Of a DNA stretch of 64,000 nt, positions 1 to 8,700 are shown in pieces. Origin of the DNA: Pseudomonadota bacterium (lineage in GTDB: Bacteria; Pseudomonadota; Alphaproteobacteria; UBA2136; JAPKEQ01); NCBI GenBank assembly GCA_036141575.1, contig JAYZXF010000006.1:1-64000 (forward strand). Reading direction: 5' to 3'. A program made the position numbers and the translations under genes. Under the pieces are notes generated by a model. That model was not told where the DNA came from, did not search any database, and saw only the letters and a program-made list of their open reading frames with translations. How positions within the stretch are numbered: position 1 is the first letter of the stretch; every line of letters begins with the position of its first letter.

Positions 1-999
1 GTCAAAGGCATTGAAAATGAGTTTGTTGGCCACGCATTGGTATTTGGCAAGTTTATGCCGCCCACCAATGGCCATCTGTTCCTCATTGACTTTGCCAAGG
101 CTTCTAGCCGTAAGGTCACAATTTTGGTCTGTTCTCTGCCTTCTGAACCCATCCCGGGGGAAGAGCGCTACAAATGGATCAAAAAGCTCTACCCTGACTG
201 TAATGTGGTGCATCACGCAGTGGAAATTCCTCAGTACCCTGAGGAAGCTCCTGACTTCTTTAATATCTGGAAAGACAGCATCCATCGCCACTGCCCAGGG
301 GAAAAGTTTGATGCGATCTTCGCATCAGAGCCTTACGGCTATGACATGGCCAATATCATGGGGCTACGCTTCATTCCTGTGAATACGCGCCGCGATATTG
401 TGCCCATTACCGGCACTGAAATGCGCAACCAGCCTATGAAGCACTGGGACCAACTGAACCCCGTGATTCGGCCCTACTTTGCCAAGCGGGTTGCCATTAT
501 TGGCCCAGAGCATTGCGGCAAAACAGCGCTATCTCAGGCTTTGTCTGAGCGCTTCAAAACTGTGATGGTCGGCGATTATGCAGAGATTTTGGTGGATGAC
601 TATCAAACCAACATCCCTGACTATGATCGTGAAAGCATGCTGAATGTGGGTGATGTGTCCACTGTGGCTCGCGGCCAATTGGCCAGCATGGAAGCACTTC
701 TGCCCCAATGCAACAAAGTGATCTTCAGTGACACTGAGCTGATTACAACCATGCAGCGCTCCAAAAAGCTGTTTGGCGAGGTACCAGACTGGGTGGAGGA
801 TTTGTCCTATTCGCAAGAATACCACCTGTATCTGCTAATCAAACCAAGCAGTCAGGCCGACAAAGAAACGGTCTCCTCTTATAAGTGGCTGCGTGGCGAG
901 ATGATTCGCCGCAACCTGTCCTTTGTGGAGATTCACGCAGAAAAACCTGAAGCCATGTGCGATCAAGCCTTCCCTCATGTGGCAGAACTGATCTCTTAA
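1..999 (+). CDS. nadR: NadR-like NMN adenylyltransferase / ribosylnicotinamide kinase (5' end outside window)
   Basis: The frame is open from the first base of the window, so the real start lies upstream; a TTG at 37 is in frame but would remove residues just before the nucleotide-binding loop. The visible N-terminus has GKFMPPTNGH (residues 16-25), the HxGH-type ATP site of nicotinamide-nucleotide adenylyltransferases. Next comes GTEMRNQPMKHW, matching the linker seen in NadR proteins, and then a P-loop GPEHCGKT (168-175) opening a ribosylnicotinamide-kinase-like domain. This is the domain order of bifunctional NadR, which salvages nicotinamide riboside to NAD in the cytosol. No DNA-binding HTH is visible, although one could lie off the edge. 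The gene ends 9 bases before a strong terminator. Family assignment is confident from motifs; the regulatory role of enterobacterial NadR is not claimed. Confidence 0.88.
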   Translation, partial: VKGIENEFVGHALVFGKFMPPTNGHLFLIDFAKASSRKVTILVCSLPSEPIPGEERYKWIKKLYPDCNVVHHAVEIPQYPEEAPDFFNIWKDSIHRHCPGEKFDAIFASEPYGYDMANIMGLRFIPVNTRRDIVPITGTEMRNQPMKHWDQLNPVIRPYFAKRVAIIGPEHCGKTALSQALSERFKTVMVGDYAEILVDDYQTNIPDYDRESMLNVGDVSTVARGQLASMEALLPQCNKVIFSDTELITTMQRSKKLFGEVPDWVEDLSYSQEYHLYLLIKPSSQADKETVSSYKWLRGEMIRRNLSFVEIHAEKPEAMCDQAFPHVAELIS

Positions 1000-1008
1000 A
1001 CGAAAGAA

Positions 1009-1036
1009 AACAGCCCCTATTTAGGGGCTGTTTTTC
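1009..1036 (+). terminator. Rho-independent terminator after nadR
   Basis: An inverted repeat AACAGCCCC / GGGGCTGTT with a short TATTTA loop is followed directly by a T run. It sits 10 bases after the nadR stop codon, and just outside the left boundary of the integrated elements. Confidence 0.9.
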
Positions 1037-1042
1037 ATTAAA

Positions 1043-1063
1043 AAAATGGTGCCGTCGAGAGGA
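1043..1063. repeat. Attachment-site direct repeat A (outer left end of tandem elements)
   Basis: This 21-base stretch, containing ATGGTGCCGTCGAGAGGA, is identical to the 3' end of the tRNA-Leu gene (14502-14522) and to a middle copy (4362-4382). Identity to the tRNA stops at 1063, where the middle copy continues into ACTCGAACC. It is read as an att site left by integration into the tRNA 3' end. Confidence 0.88.
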
Positions 1064-1135
1064 GGGCAGACCAGATTCTAAAACCTATTTTCAAACAATG
1101 TGTTATTCCACACCTAGGTTTTGATTGTTACATAG

Positions 1136-1149
1136 GATTGTACCACCTG
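1136..1149. repeat. Arm-type motif, left end of left element
   Basis: GATTGTACCACCTG is repeated exactly, in the same orientation, at 4292-4305 beside the other end of the same element. Copies lie about 75-90 bases from their att cores, a spacing typical of integrase arm-binding sites. The rest of 1064-1203 holds no gene that I can see. Confidence 0.55.
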
Positions 1150-1203
1150 CAATAAGAAAAGAGCCATGCAATTAATGCACAGCTCCTTAGATTCGCTTTA
1201 TAA

Positions 1204-1671
1204 CTACCGTTGAGGGCGGATAAAGTAATACTCCGTCTCATCAGGCAGGTAGTCGCCATGTGACTGGCTCACAAGCATAAATCCATGTCTATCAAGCAAG
1301 CTCTGTAGCTGGGGTAAGTTTACTCCTGAGACAGTAATGCTTATCTCAGCACTTTCAAGAGTAGCGATACTCTCTTGCATCAGGATTTTACCAATACCAG
1401 CTTTGCGGTATTCTTGCTGAACAAACAAAGTGCAAATTTTGTGTTCATCATGACTCTTTTTCAGAAAGGCAACACCAACAGGCTCACCAATCTCGTTAAA
1501 CACCGCCACAATAGCACGAGTACCAGCTTTTAAGTCTGGAAGGAATGTGTTAAAAAACCATTCTCTATGCTTTGGATAGTAGGTGTTGATGTAGTCAGTT
1601 AGCTCATAGAGCTTTGTGTACAGAATGTCATTATGTTGACTGTCTGATGTATAAGTAACAACGTTAAGCAT
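1204..1671 (-). CDS. GNAT-family N-acetyltransferase
   Basis: The protein is a 155-residue single GNAT domain. The acetyl-CoA-binding motif A is visible as VQQEYRKAGIGKILMQE (R/QxxGxG/A pattern), preceded by the beta-strand GVAFLKKSHDEHKICTLFV. The start at 1671 is chosen because AAGGAGGTGG lies 4-5 bases upstream; an open extension to 1734 has no ribosome site and would run into the divergent gene at 1721. The substrate cannot be read from sequence. The gene is cargo of the left tRNA-Leu element, divergent from the ASCH gene with about 50 bases between starts, so the two probably share a promoter region. Confidence 0.82.
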   Translation of the reverse strand: MLNVVTYTSDSQHNDILYTKLYELTDYINTYYPKHREWFFNTFLPDLKAGTRAIVAVFNEIGEPVGVAFLKKSHDEHKICTLFVQQEYRKAGIGKILMQESIATLESAEISITVSGVNLPQLQSLLDRHGFMLVSQSHGDYLPDETEYYFIRPQR

Positions 1672-1720
1672 TTGCCACCTCCTTAGGGTAGTGTGCTTAA
1701 AGTAAACAGAAGGGATTGAA

Positions 1721-2059
1721 ATGATGCACCACAAGATGTCGGTACAAACAAAGTATTACAACCTCTTAAAGACTGGCTCAAAAACTATTGAACTCAGGCT
1801 TTTTGATGAAAAGCGCCAACAAATCAAAGTTGGGCACAACATCACATTTTCAAATTCATCCAATGCTACTGATAGCTTTGAAGCAGAAGTGGTAGCCCTA
1901 CATAAAGCGCCCACATTTACAGAGCTCTTTTCAACCATTGACGTAAACGTCACAGGTGAGAGCCATGCGGAAACAATGGTGAATGTTCTTGAAGAGTTTT
2001 ACCCACGAGAGAAGCAACTAGAGCATTCAGTCGTAGGTATTGAAGTAAGAAGGTTGTAG
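1721..2059 (+). CDS. ASCH-domain protein
   Basis: This 112-residue protein matches the small ASCH (PUA-like) fold. It opens with the family pattern YYNLLKTGSKTIELRLFDEKR, then KVGHNITFSN and a C-terminal VVGIEVRRL strand. ASCH proteins are predicted RNA- or modified-nucleotide-binding proteins, and one branch has RNase or amidohydrolase activity; which applies here is unknown. AAGGGA lies 6 bases before the first ATG of a tandem ATGATG. It sits in the left tRNA-Leu element, divergent from the GNAT gene. Confidence 0.78.
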   Translation: MMHHKMSVQTKYYNLLKTGSKTIELRLFDEKRQQIKVGHNITFSNSSNATDSFEAEVVALHKAPTFTELFSTIDVNVTGESHAETMVNVLEEFYPREKQLEHSVVGIEVRRL

Positions 2060-2215
2060 TGTGAAGCTTTCAGCTGGTGGGTTTAAGGCATAACATACAC
2101 CTCCACTAAGCTAGAGCACAGACCAAAAAGCCTGAGCAGTAAAGATTCAGATAAATAATCTTCCCTTTATGAACCCAGACAAAACTCAAAAATGACAACT
2201 AAAAGTTGATTCAAA

Positions 2216-3097
2216 CTAAACTGTCAATTTTGCAAGAAACATAACTTCCTCATGGATAGAGTTGGGCTTTAAACTTGGGGGAGGGAAAAGGGCAAATCCA
2301 TCCTCGCTAGCCTTAATATCTCCTTGATCTCCAGAAGCAATAACATCACCCTGAGTAACTTTAGAAAAGTGTTTAAACTCTTTAGCAAGAGAGTCAGAAG
2401 AATCTCTGAACACAATACTATCAAACACAGTATAGTGAGCAGGCATCTCTAAGGCTTCCTCAGAATGGTCAACAACACCAGTATTTCTTAAAAAGGCAAG
2501 CATAGCCTGAGTTGCATTATACCCAGCCTGTTCATCCTCATGTGATCCTGCTTCATAACCAATACACTCTCCAGCATAAAAACCAATTGCAGGTGTTCCG
2601 ATTTGTTTCTCCACAATACCCTCTATAGCAAGTTTAGCAGGGATACCTTGATATAAAGCCTTAGGTGTTCCCTCTGGTAAAATCAACATTGTGTCTGATG
2701 GCAAGGCTGTGCTGTGTATATCTAGAGCATAGTCAAACTGCTGGTATATCGGTTTAAGTTCCTGAACACGTTTAAACTCATAACTATCCTTGTTCTCAGA
2801 TGTAATACGATTCATGTTTTCATCTATGAACCGACACCGTCTTTTCTCCTTTGCTGAAGTAGCTTGAAAGTACTGCTCCCCTGCTTTGATGTTATTGAGG
2901 CAGAAAAACACCTTACCCTTTTTTAGAATATCAGAATGTTGAGAAAAGTAGTTATAAGCATCAAGGCCACAAGGCTCGTTCCCGTGCGTCATAATAGTAA
3001 TGGCAACAGAAGGGCCAGCAACTCCTGAATCAAAGAGCTTTACTCCTTGGGCACCCTCAAAACTTAAAGAAGCCAAATCTCTAAACACTGTTTCCAT
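2216..3097 (-). CDS. Succinylglutamate desuccinylase / aspartoacylase family zinc hydrolase
   Basis: About 293 residues. The N-terminal zinc site HGNEPCG (H and E ligands of the M14 carboxypeptidase-like AstE/ASPA fold) is followed by DENMNR and by the third ligand in LDIHSTALPSD. These are the expected motifs of an N-acyl amino acid deacylase. A C-terminal beta-rich segment ending VMFLAKLTV is in the usual place. Start 3097 is preferred over 3133 because GGAAAGG is upstream of it and nothing comparable precedes the longer form. It is cargo of the left element with no partner genes that reveal the substrate. Confidence 0.8.
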   Translation of the reverse strand: METVFRDLASLSFEGAQGVKLFDSGVAGPSVAITIMTHGNEPCGLDAYNYFSQHSDILKKGKVFFCLNNIKAGEQYFQATSAKEKRRCRFIDENMNRITSENKDSYEFKRVQELKPIYQQFDYALDIHSTALPSDTMLILPEGTPKALYQGIPAKLAIEGIVEKQIGTPAIGFYAGECIGYEAGSHEDEQAGYNATQAMLAFLRNTGVVDHSEEALEMPAHYTVFDSIVFRDSSDSLAKEFKHFSKVTQGDVIASGDQGDIKASEDGFALFPPPSLKPNSIHEEVMFLAKLTV

Positions 3098-3448
3098 ACC
3101 TAACCTTTCCACATAAATCTTTGCTGTACACATGAGAGTTTACACAAATATACACAATAAGCTACCCACCACAGCATTCCTTAGACTTCAATTCTAAGGC
3201 TTTAGCATCTTGTAATATGTTGATTTTCTGCTGACACTAAACACTATTAAACCATTGATTTACATAGAAATTAGATTGACAAATGGCAATACCTTAGGTA
3301 TAATGCCTAGGTATATTAATAGAGAATATAGATGTATCAACTATCTAACTTCTTATAGATTAACCTTCTACCACCATACCTTAGTAGACCAAAACGGAAT
3401 AAACATATGATTTAATTTAAAAAACATATGAACAAAAAATGGAGAAAC
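3098..3448. other. Gene-free AT-rich stretch containing a promoter
   Basis: No convincing coding sequence lies between the divergent aspartoacylase-like gene and the orphan gene at 3449. The stretch is AT-rich. It holds one textbook promoter (3276-3304) with inverted repeats across its -10 region, and a CATATG...CATATG pair just before the downstream gene. Confidence 0.6.
3276..3304 (+). promoter_or_regulatory. Consensus sigma-70 promoter with overlapping operator-like repeats
   Basis: TTGACA (3276-3281), a 17-base spacer and TATAAT (3299-3304) match the housekeeping consensus perfectly. TACCTTAGGTA and CCTAGG inverted repeats straddle the -10 hexamer, which suggests a repressor site. It points at the orphan gene at 3449. 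Confidence 0.75.
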
Positions 3449-3895
3449 ATGACATACGATAAACTTGAAACAACCCTTCAGCTCGCAACAAGCCAGCCAA
3501 CACACTTCTTTAAAGCAGATTACCTTCTGCTAGACCTTAAAGCCACATGGCATGCATCACGAAACAAACAAGCAGAACAAGCCCTCAGAGCCCTTTGTAA
3601 GAACATTGGTGAAAGACCTATTGCAAAGAACTTACAGAGCCTTAAAATGCTTCTTATCAACCTCTGCGAAGGCCTTAAGGTTAGCACTGTTTCAGCTATT
3701 GCCTACCCAAGTACAGCATTAAGTTTTAAAAAGTTTACACCCAAGGATAATCCCTATGGCATCACGCCTTACATTCAAAAGATTGTTATCAAACTACAAG
3801 ATCAAGGTTATGCTCTTCACAGAGCCATCCACAAACCTGAGGTGCATCACAAGGCTCTTGAGTACCTTGCTCAAGCAGTTCATCTCTCATTGTGA
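3449..3895 (+). CDS. Orphan element protein of unknown function (possibly altered 3' end)
   Basis: 148 residues, not recognised. It is basic and helical, with a segment FKKFTPKDNPYGITPYIQK followed by IKLQDQGYAL that could be a winged-helix-like unit as in small replication initiators; that is a guess. Start 3449 follows GGAG by 4 bases; an ATG at 3428 has no ribosome site. It is driven by the near-perfect promoter at 3276. Its last 107 bases overlap the opposite-strand truncated integrase, so its C-terminus may be foreign sequence joined by the deletion that removed the integrase 3' end. Confidence 0.5.
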   Translation: MTYDKLETTLQLATSQPTHFFKADYLLLDLKATWHASRNKQAEQALRALCKNIGERPIAKNLQSLKMLLINLCEGLKVSTVSAIAYPSTALSFKKFTPKDNPYGITPYIQKIVIKLQDQGYALHRAIHKPEVHHKALEYLAQAVHLSL

Positions 3896-4289
3896 CAGGA
3901 ATTAAATATTCTCCATCAAAGTCGCTCTCAGTACGCTTTAGGAGTTCTTGACCTATGGATGGATCAAAATCATGAATATCTACATCTCGAAGGTTTCTCT
4001 CGTACTCTAACATTCTATCCATCTCAAGAATTCCCTCACGGAAATAAGCTCTCACAATATCTTTTGCCTCTTGGTCGCTTAATGTTCGCCTGATGTTAGA
4101 CACGATCTGAAATATCTTCTTTGCCATTTGAGCCAAAAATAGCCCCTTTACCTTTGCATCATCATAACAGTAGGCCTTAAGGGAGTAAATCAACTCACCC
4201 TTACCTAGGAATTTCTTTAAATGTTTAGGGACTGGATGACGGAAATAATAGACTCCACCTCGCCTTTGAATATACGAAACCTTAGCCAT
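3789..4289 (-). pseudogene. Truncated tyrosine integrase of the left element
   Basis: 166 codons remain. The N-terminus YIQRRGGVYYFRHPVP followed by GKGELIYSLKAYCYDDAKVK is the DUF6538-like start seen in many phage and island integrases, and it resembles the N-terminus of the intact integrase at 12910-14439 (HGVYYFRYPIP). No R, HxxR or Y catalytic motif is left, and the frame ends in unrelated sequence antisense to the gene at 3449. Start 4289 has AGGTGG 9 bases upstream; that ribosome site lies inside the arm-type motif at 4292-4305. It is too short to catalyse recombination. Confidence 0.78.
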
Positions 4290-4291
4290 GC

Positions 4292-4305
4292 GATTGTACC
4301 ACCTG
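4292..4305. repeat. Arm-type motif, right end of left element
   Basis: An exact second copy of GATTGTACCACCTG (see 1136). Read on the minus strand it contains the ribosome-binding site of the truncated integrase, so binding here could also have regulated that gene. Confidence 0.55.
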
Positions 4306-4361
4306 TTTGTACGGGTTACTTTTACATGGAACAACGTGTTTGAAAGGCTTGGATTTCTAAG

Positions 4362-4390
4362 AAAATGGTGCCGTCGAGAGGACTCGAACC
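4362..4390. repeat. Attachment-site direct repeat B (junction of the two elements)
   Basis: The stretch carries the core ATGGTGCCGTCGAGAGGA plus ACTCGAACC, identical to the last 29 bases around the tRNA-Leu 3' end (14502-14530). After this it diverges from the tRNA. It is the shared boundary of the left and right elements. Confidence 0.9.
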
Positions 4391-4399
4391 CACTTTGCT

Positions 4400-4490
4400 A
4401 AAGCACCGTTTTCGCTCAATCACTTACTCATAGCACCTAGCTAATTTCAGTTCTTTTGTTGCACCTAATTGTAGCACTTTGTTGCGCCTT
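4400..4490. repeat. Cluster of GCACC-type arm motifs, left end of right element
   Basis: Within about 90 bases there are AAGCACC, TAGCACC, GTTGCACC, ATTGTAGCAC (4468-4477) and GTTGCGCC. The same block, AATTGTAGCACCTTTG then TGTAGCACC, lies at the opposite end of this element (14440-14464). The region holds no gene and is read as integrase arm-binding DNA. Confidence 0.5.
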
Positions 4491-4540
4491 GGCAATAGCG
4501 AACATGATGAAGACTTAAACTATGAAAGCATAAAAACACT

Positions 4541-4897
4541 TTACCATATTCCCTTAAAGTCACTCCAATTAAGCAACACACTAATAAGCATGACAGCCAA
4601 AAACAATATACAGTATGCCAAGGTACCTACAGCTCCTAACCTAAAGAAATATTTAAAAAACAAATTAGAGTTGGAGCTACACTTCCAAAGCATTTTCGCA
4701 TATGGGGCAATATGCCAAATAAGGAGTAGCACCAACGCACCTGCCCATATAACCAATGCCCTCATATCAAAGTATTCCTCAAATGACATAATAACACCGT
4801 AAGCAATCATGATTAAGCATGATGGAATAAGGGAACAGTACAGAAAGATCTTACTGCAAAACTCCTCACCTTTAAGTGCTCTTTGAATAAACCCCAT
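4541..4897 (-). CDS. Small multi-spanning membrane protein, unknown function
   Basis: 118 residues, not recognised. Three hydrophobic stretches are visible: about 18-37, 47-66 and 88-112. The start has a perfect AGGAGG 7 bases upstream, and this is why the minus-strand frame is chosen over an overlapping plus-strand frame of similar length. It is the distal gene on the metal-island strand, 281 bases after the DUF2231 gene and separated from it by a strongly structured region, so it may be a separate transcription unit. Confidence 0.62.
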   Translation of the reverse strand: MGFIQRALKGEEFCSKIFLYCSLIPSCLIMIAYGVIMSFEEYFDMRALVIWAGALVLLLIWHIAPYAKMLWKCSSNSNLFFKYFFRLGAVGTLAYCILFLAVMLISVLLNWSDFKGIW

Positions 4898-5178
4898 TTA
4901 TAAACCTCCTGTAATATTAACAATAGTAAATGACCGCTCAATGAGCGGCCGGAGGTTCGAAACTGCATAGAAGTACAGCCAGTGCCTTTTAGGCAAAGCC
5001 TTGGACATAGGCACTGCCTCCGGCCTTATAAACCGAAGACAGCACTTTGTTAACGATGATGCTATCACCGCTTCTATTGGAGTTTCGACGCTCCAGAACA
5101 GCAAAGCTTGTTCCGCCAACAACCCTAATAATAGAGTCATTCAAAAGCAAGCTAAAAGATTTTATAATTCAAAAACAA
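4898..5178. other. Non-coding spacer with nested inverted repeats (4934-5025)
   Basis: No credible gene is seen. The spacer contains a palindrome CCGCTCA-A-TGAGCGG (4934-4948), then a nested structure: GGCCGGAGG (4947-4955) pairs with CCTCCGGCC (5017-5025), CAGTGCC (4980-4986) with GGCACTG (5010-5016), and AGGC with GCCT (4991-5001). It lies between the DUF2231 stop and the start of the small membrane gene. It could be a structured leader RNA, a folded recombination site or a mobile-repeat scar; sequence alone does not decide. Confidence 0.55.
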
Positions 5179-5739
5179 CTAATGCGCATGGTCATGTCCC
5201 TCATGACCGACTGGCACCTCTTGCACGTCTTCAAGAGTTACATGTTCCTGCCCCGCTACATGCCCGTGATCATCATGTCCTCCTGCACTTTGTGGCATTG
5301 ACATAACGCCAAGACCATAGCGATAAACCAGTTCCCCGCCTTTAAAAGCAGTTACTGCGAGGATACCTGTAGCAATAATGAGGACAACCAAGAAGGTCGT
5401 TCCTACTTTTACTCGAGTAAAGGTTTTAAAAGACCAAAGCGTCACAAGAGTAAAAAGAGCAGCCGTTACAAACGCCCAGTTTTTATGATCAGTCATCGCC
5501 ATATGAGATGGTCCATCATGATTCACAGTATTATAGGCATATAAACCAGCAGAAACAGTAGCAATGGTTGCCAGTGCACCCAGCCATAAATTAATATGCG
5601 CCGCCTTAATTATAGCTTTTGCCCACTCTCTCTTATTAAAGAGCCTTCCCAAGATAAACAGCCCAGTGGAAGCGCTAAATAAAGCTACCGTAAAATGGAC
5701 AAAAACAGGATGCCAATTCGGAATGATTTCAATGATCAT
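5179..5739 (-). CDS. DUF2231 membrane protein with His-rich C-terminal tail
   Basis: 186 residues. It begins IIPNWHPVFVHFTVALF, the DUF2231 signature (conserved H-P-x-x-V-H), and has four hydrophobic helices up to about residue 140. The last 35 residues include GGHDDHGHVAGQEH and end GHEGHDHAH, a likely metal-binding tail. It starts inside the cusA stop codon (ATGA overlap), so it is translationally coupled as the last gene of the efflux operon. DUF2231 proteins often accompany heavy-metal RND genes; a role as metal sensor, chaperone or redox partner is inference. Confidence 0.8.
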   Translation of the reverse strand: MIIEIIPNWHPVFVHFTVALFSASTGLFILGRLFNKREWAKAIIKAAHINLWLGALATIATVSAGLYAYNTVNHDGPSHMAMTDHKNWAFVTAALFTLVTLWSFKTFTRVKVGTTFLVVLIIATGILAVTAFKGGELVYRYGLGVMSMPQSAGGHDDHGHVAGQEHVTLEDVQEVPVGHEGHDHAH

Positions 5740-8700
5740 TTTATATTTCCTTTATTTACATTTTTGAAGCGTTTTCCTTCCCATAAGTAGTAAATGACAG
5801 GAATAACAATAAGAGTAAGGATAGTTGTGCTGACCATACCACCAAGCATTGGCAATGCAATACGACGCATCACGTCTGAGCCTAGCCCCTCAGTAATAAA
5901 GATAGGAGCTAAACCTACAAATATGGTTAGCACAGTCATAAGTTTAGGCCTCACCCTCAACACGGCACCATGCACTACGGCATTAAATAGTTCCTGTAAG
6001 TCTTTTGGAGGACACAAGCGCATTTGCTGATCAATATATAAAAGCATCACCACAGCTGTTTCCGCAGCTATTCCTCCCAAGGCAATAAAGCCTACACCAA
6101 CAGCAACGGAAAAATTATACCCAGCAATATAAAGCGCCCACACACCACCTATTAATCCAAACGGCAATGACAACATAACCATTAAGGTGCGATCCAATCT
6201 GCCAAAATGAAGCATCAAGAGTACAAATATAATCATGATAGCTAATGGGATGGCAATTTTCATACGTGCCTCAGCTTCAAGCATTTGCTCAAACTGACCA
6301 GACCACTCAATTGCATAACCAGCAGGAAGCTTGACCTGGCTTGCCACAACCTTTTGTGCATCCTCAACATATGAGCCAATATCTCGTTCTGCAATATCAA
6401 CAAACACCCAGCCCGTCAGTCTTGCATTCTCAGATTTAATCATTGGTGGCCCTTCCACAAACTCAATACTAGCAAGCTCACCTAAAGGAATATGCTGTCC
6501 ATGTGGCGTTGGAACCAAAACATTGCCAAGATCTTCAGAATGCTCACGGAAAGATCGCTCATAACGAAGCATAATATTATAACGCTCACGCCCTTGAACA
6601 GATTCTGAAATTCTCATACCACCAAGAGTCGTTTGGATAACTTGTTGGAACATACCAAGGTCAATGCTCTGCCTTGCAAGCTCATCACGATTAGGCGTAA
6701 TTTCAAGATATTTACCGCCAATTACGCGATCAGCAAACGCAGAACGTGTCCCTTTCACATCTTTTACTGCAGCTTCTATATCTAATGAAATACGACTAAT
6801 TTCACCAAGATCAGCCCCTGATATCTTGATGCCAACCGGGGTACGGATTCCCGTGGAGATCATATCCATACGAATTTTGATTGGATACCCCCAACTGTTG
6901 ACGAGGCCCGGTAACTTAACAGCCTGATCCAACTCTTCAACAATCTTCTCAACAGTGATACCTGCACGCCATTCGTCTTTAGGCTTAAGCTTAATCCAGC
7001 TCTCGATCATAGATATAGGCGCAGGATCTGTTGCTGTATCTGCGCGCCCGACCTTACCAAATACATGGTGCACCTCTGGCACGCTTTTAATAAGCCGATT
7101 GGTTTGTGCCAAAATTTCCTTAGACTTAGTAATAGACACACCGGGTAATGTAGTTGGCATATAAAGCAGCTCACCCTCATACAGGGCAGGCATAAACTCT
7201 GAGCCTGTACGCCATAATGGAATTGCCATGCTCATAAGAAACCCACCCGCAAGAGCAACCGTTAAGTATTTACGGCGCAAAGCAGCATTCAGTACAGGTT
7301 TATAGATATGTACAAACCAGCGATTGATAGGGTTATCTTCCTCTCTCTTTATCCTTCCTCGCACGAGCCACAACATCAATACCGGAACAAGTGTTACGGA
7401 AAGAATTGATGCAAATGCCATCGCATAAGTTTTCGTAAAGGCTAGAGGTGAGAACAAACGAAAGGATTGTCCTGTCAATGCAAACACAGGTAAGAATGAC
7501 ACAGTAATAATCAACAAGGAGAAAAACAATCCCGGACCAACTTCTTTAGCAGATAACAATATAGCAGCACGCTTTTCTTCTGCGCTTGCACCTTCTGCCA
7601 TTTCAGAAAGTTTACGGTGGGCATTTTCAACCATGACAATAGAAGCATCAACCATTGCTCCTATCGCAATTGCGATACCACCAAGAGACATAATGTTTGC
7701 GGTAATACCTTGCATAGACATAATCATAAAGGCACCAAGAATACCTAGAGGTAAGGTAATAATGGCAACAAATGCTGATCTTACATGAAGCAAGAAAATC
7801 AAACATACAAGCCCAACAACAAGAGCTTCTTCAATGAGTTTTGTTGTCAGGTAATCAACTGCGCCCTCAATCAAAGGAGCACGATCATAAACCGTTTCAA
7901 TCTCTATGCCTTCCGGAAGGCCTTGCTTTAGCTCTTCTAGCTTCTCTTTAACAGCCTCAATAACCATTAGAGCATTTTCGCCAGAACGCATAACAACTAC
8001 GCCACCAACAACTTCACCTTCACCGTTTAACTCCACAATACCTCTGCGCAGTTCAGGCCCTTCAATAATGCGTGCAACGTCAGATAAAACAACAGGCGTT
8101 CCTCCTTTGGCATAAACAACAACTTTTTTCAGTTCATCTAAATTGGTGATATACCCTTTAGAACGAATCATAAGCTCCATTTCACCCTGTTCAATGACAC
8201 GCCCACCCACTTCTTTACTGGCGGCTTGTACTGCCTGAGTAATGCGATGCAATGGCACGTCATAAGCACGAAGTCTGTTAGGGTCAACTAAGACTTGGTA
8301 CTCTTTTACAAACCCACCTACAGACGCAACTTCAGACACACCATCCACAGTGGCCAACTCAAACTTAAGAAACCAATCTTGAAGAGATCTTAAATAAGAC
8401 AGGTCATGCTTGCCTGTTCTATCTACTAAGGCATATTGGTAAACCCAACCAACCCCTGTGGCATCAGGTCCAATTTGTGGCACTGCGCTTTGTGGTAAGT
8501 CGCCTTGTATTTTTGACAAGGCCTCAATCACACGACTTCTTGCCCAGTACTGATCTATCTCGTCTTCAAAAATGATATAAACAAAGGACGTACCAAACAT
8601 TGAGAAACCACGTACGTCTTTTGTTTTGGGTAAGCCAAGCATAGTGGTAGACAGAGGGTACGTCACAAGGTCTTCTACAATTTGAGGAGACTGTCCCGGA

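Larger units (their letters stand above)
1043..4361. mobile_element. Left integrative element remnant, 3.3 kb, at tRNA-Leu
   Basis: The element is bounded by tRNA-Leu 3'-end repeats A (1043) and B (4362). It carries a 3'-truncated tyrosine integrase next to repeat B, reading away from the tRNA as is usual, plus a GNAT protein, an ASCH protein, an aspartoacylase-like enzyme and an orphan gene with a strong promoter. A 14-base motif GATTGTACCACCTG sits near both ends (1136 and 4292). It cannot move itself because its integrase lacks the catalytic domain, though the neighbouring integrase might act on it. Confidence 0.78.

Noticed and set aside
4479-4802. Plus-strand frame of 107 residues opposite the small membrane gene
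   Set aside because: The minus-strand frame has a perfect AGGAGG and a coherent hydrophobic pattern; the plus frame has neither.
4898-5140. 80-residue minus-strand frame across the inverted-repeat spacer
   Set aside because: No ribosome site, composition follows the repeats, and it would end at the AGGAGG of the next gene; treated as non-coding.
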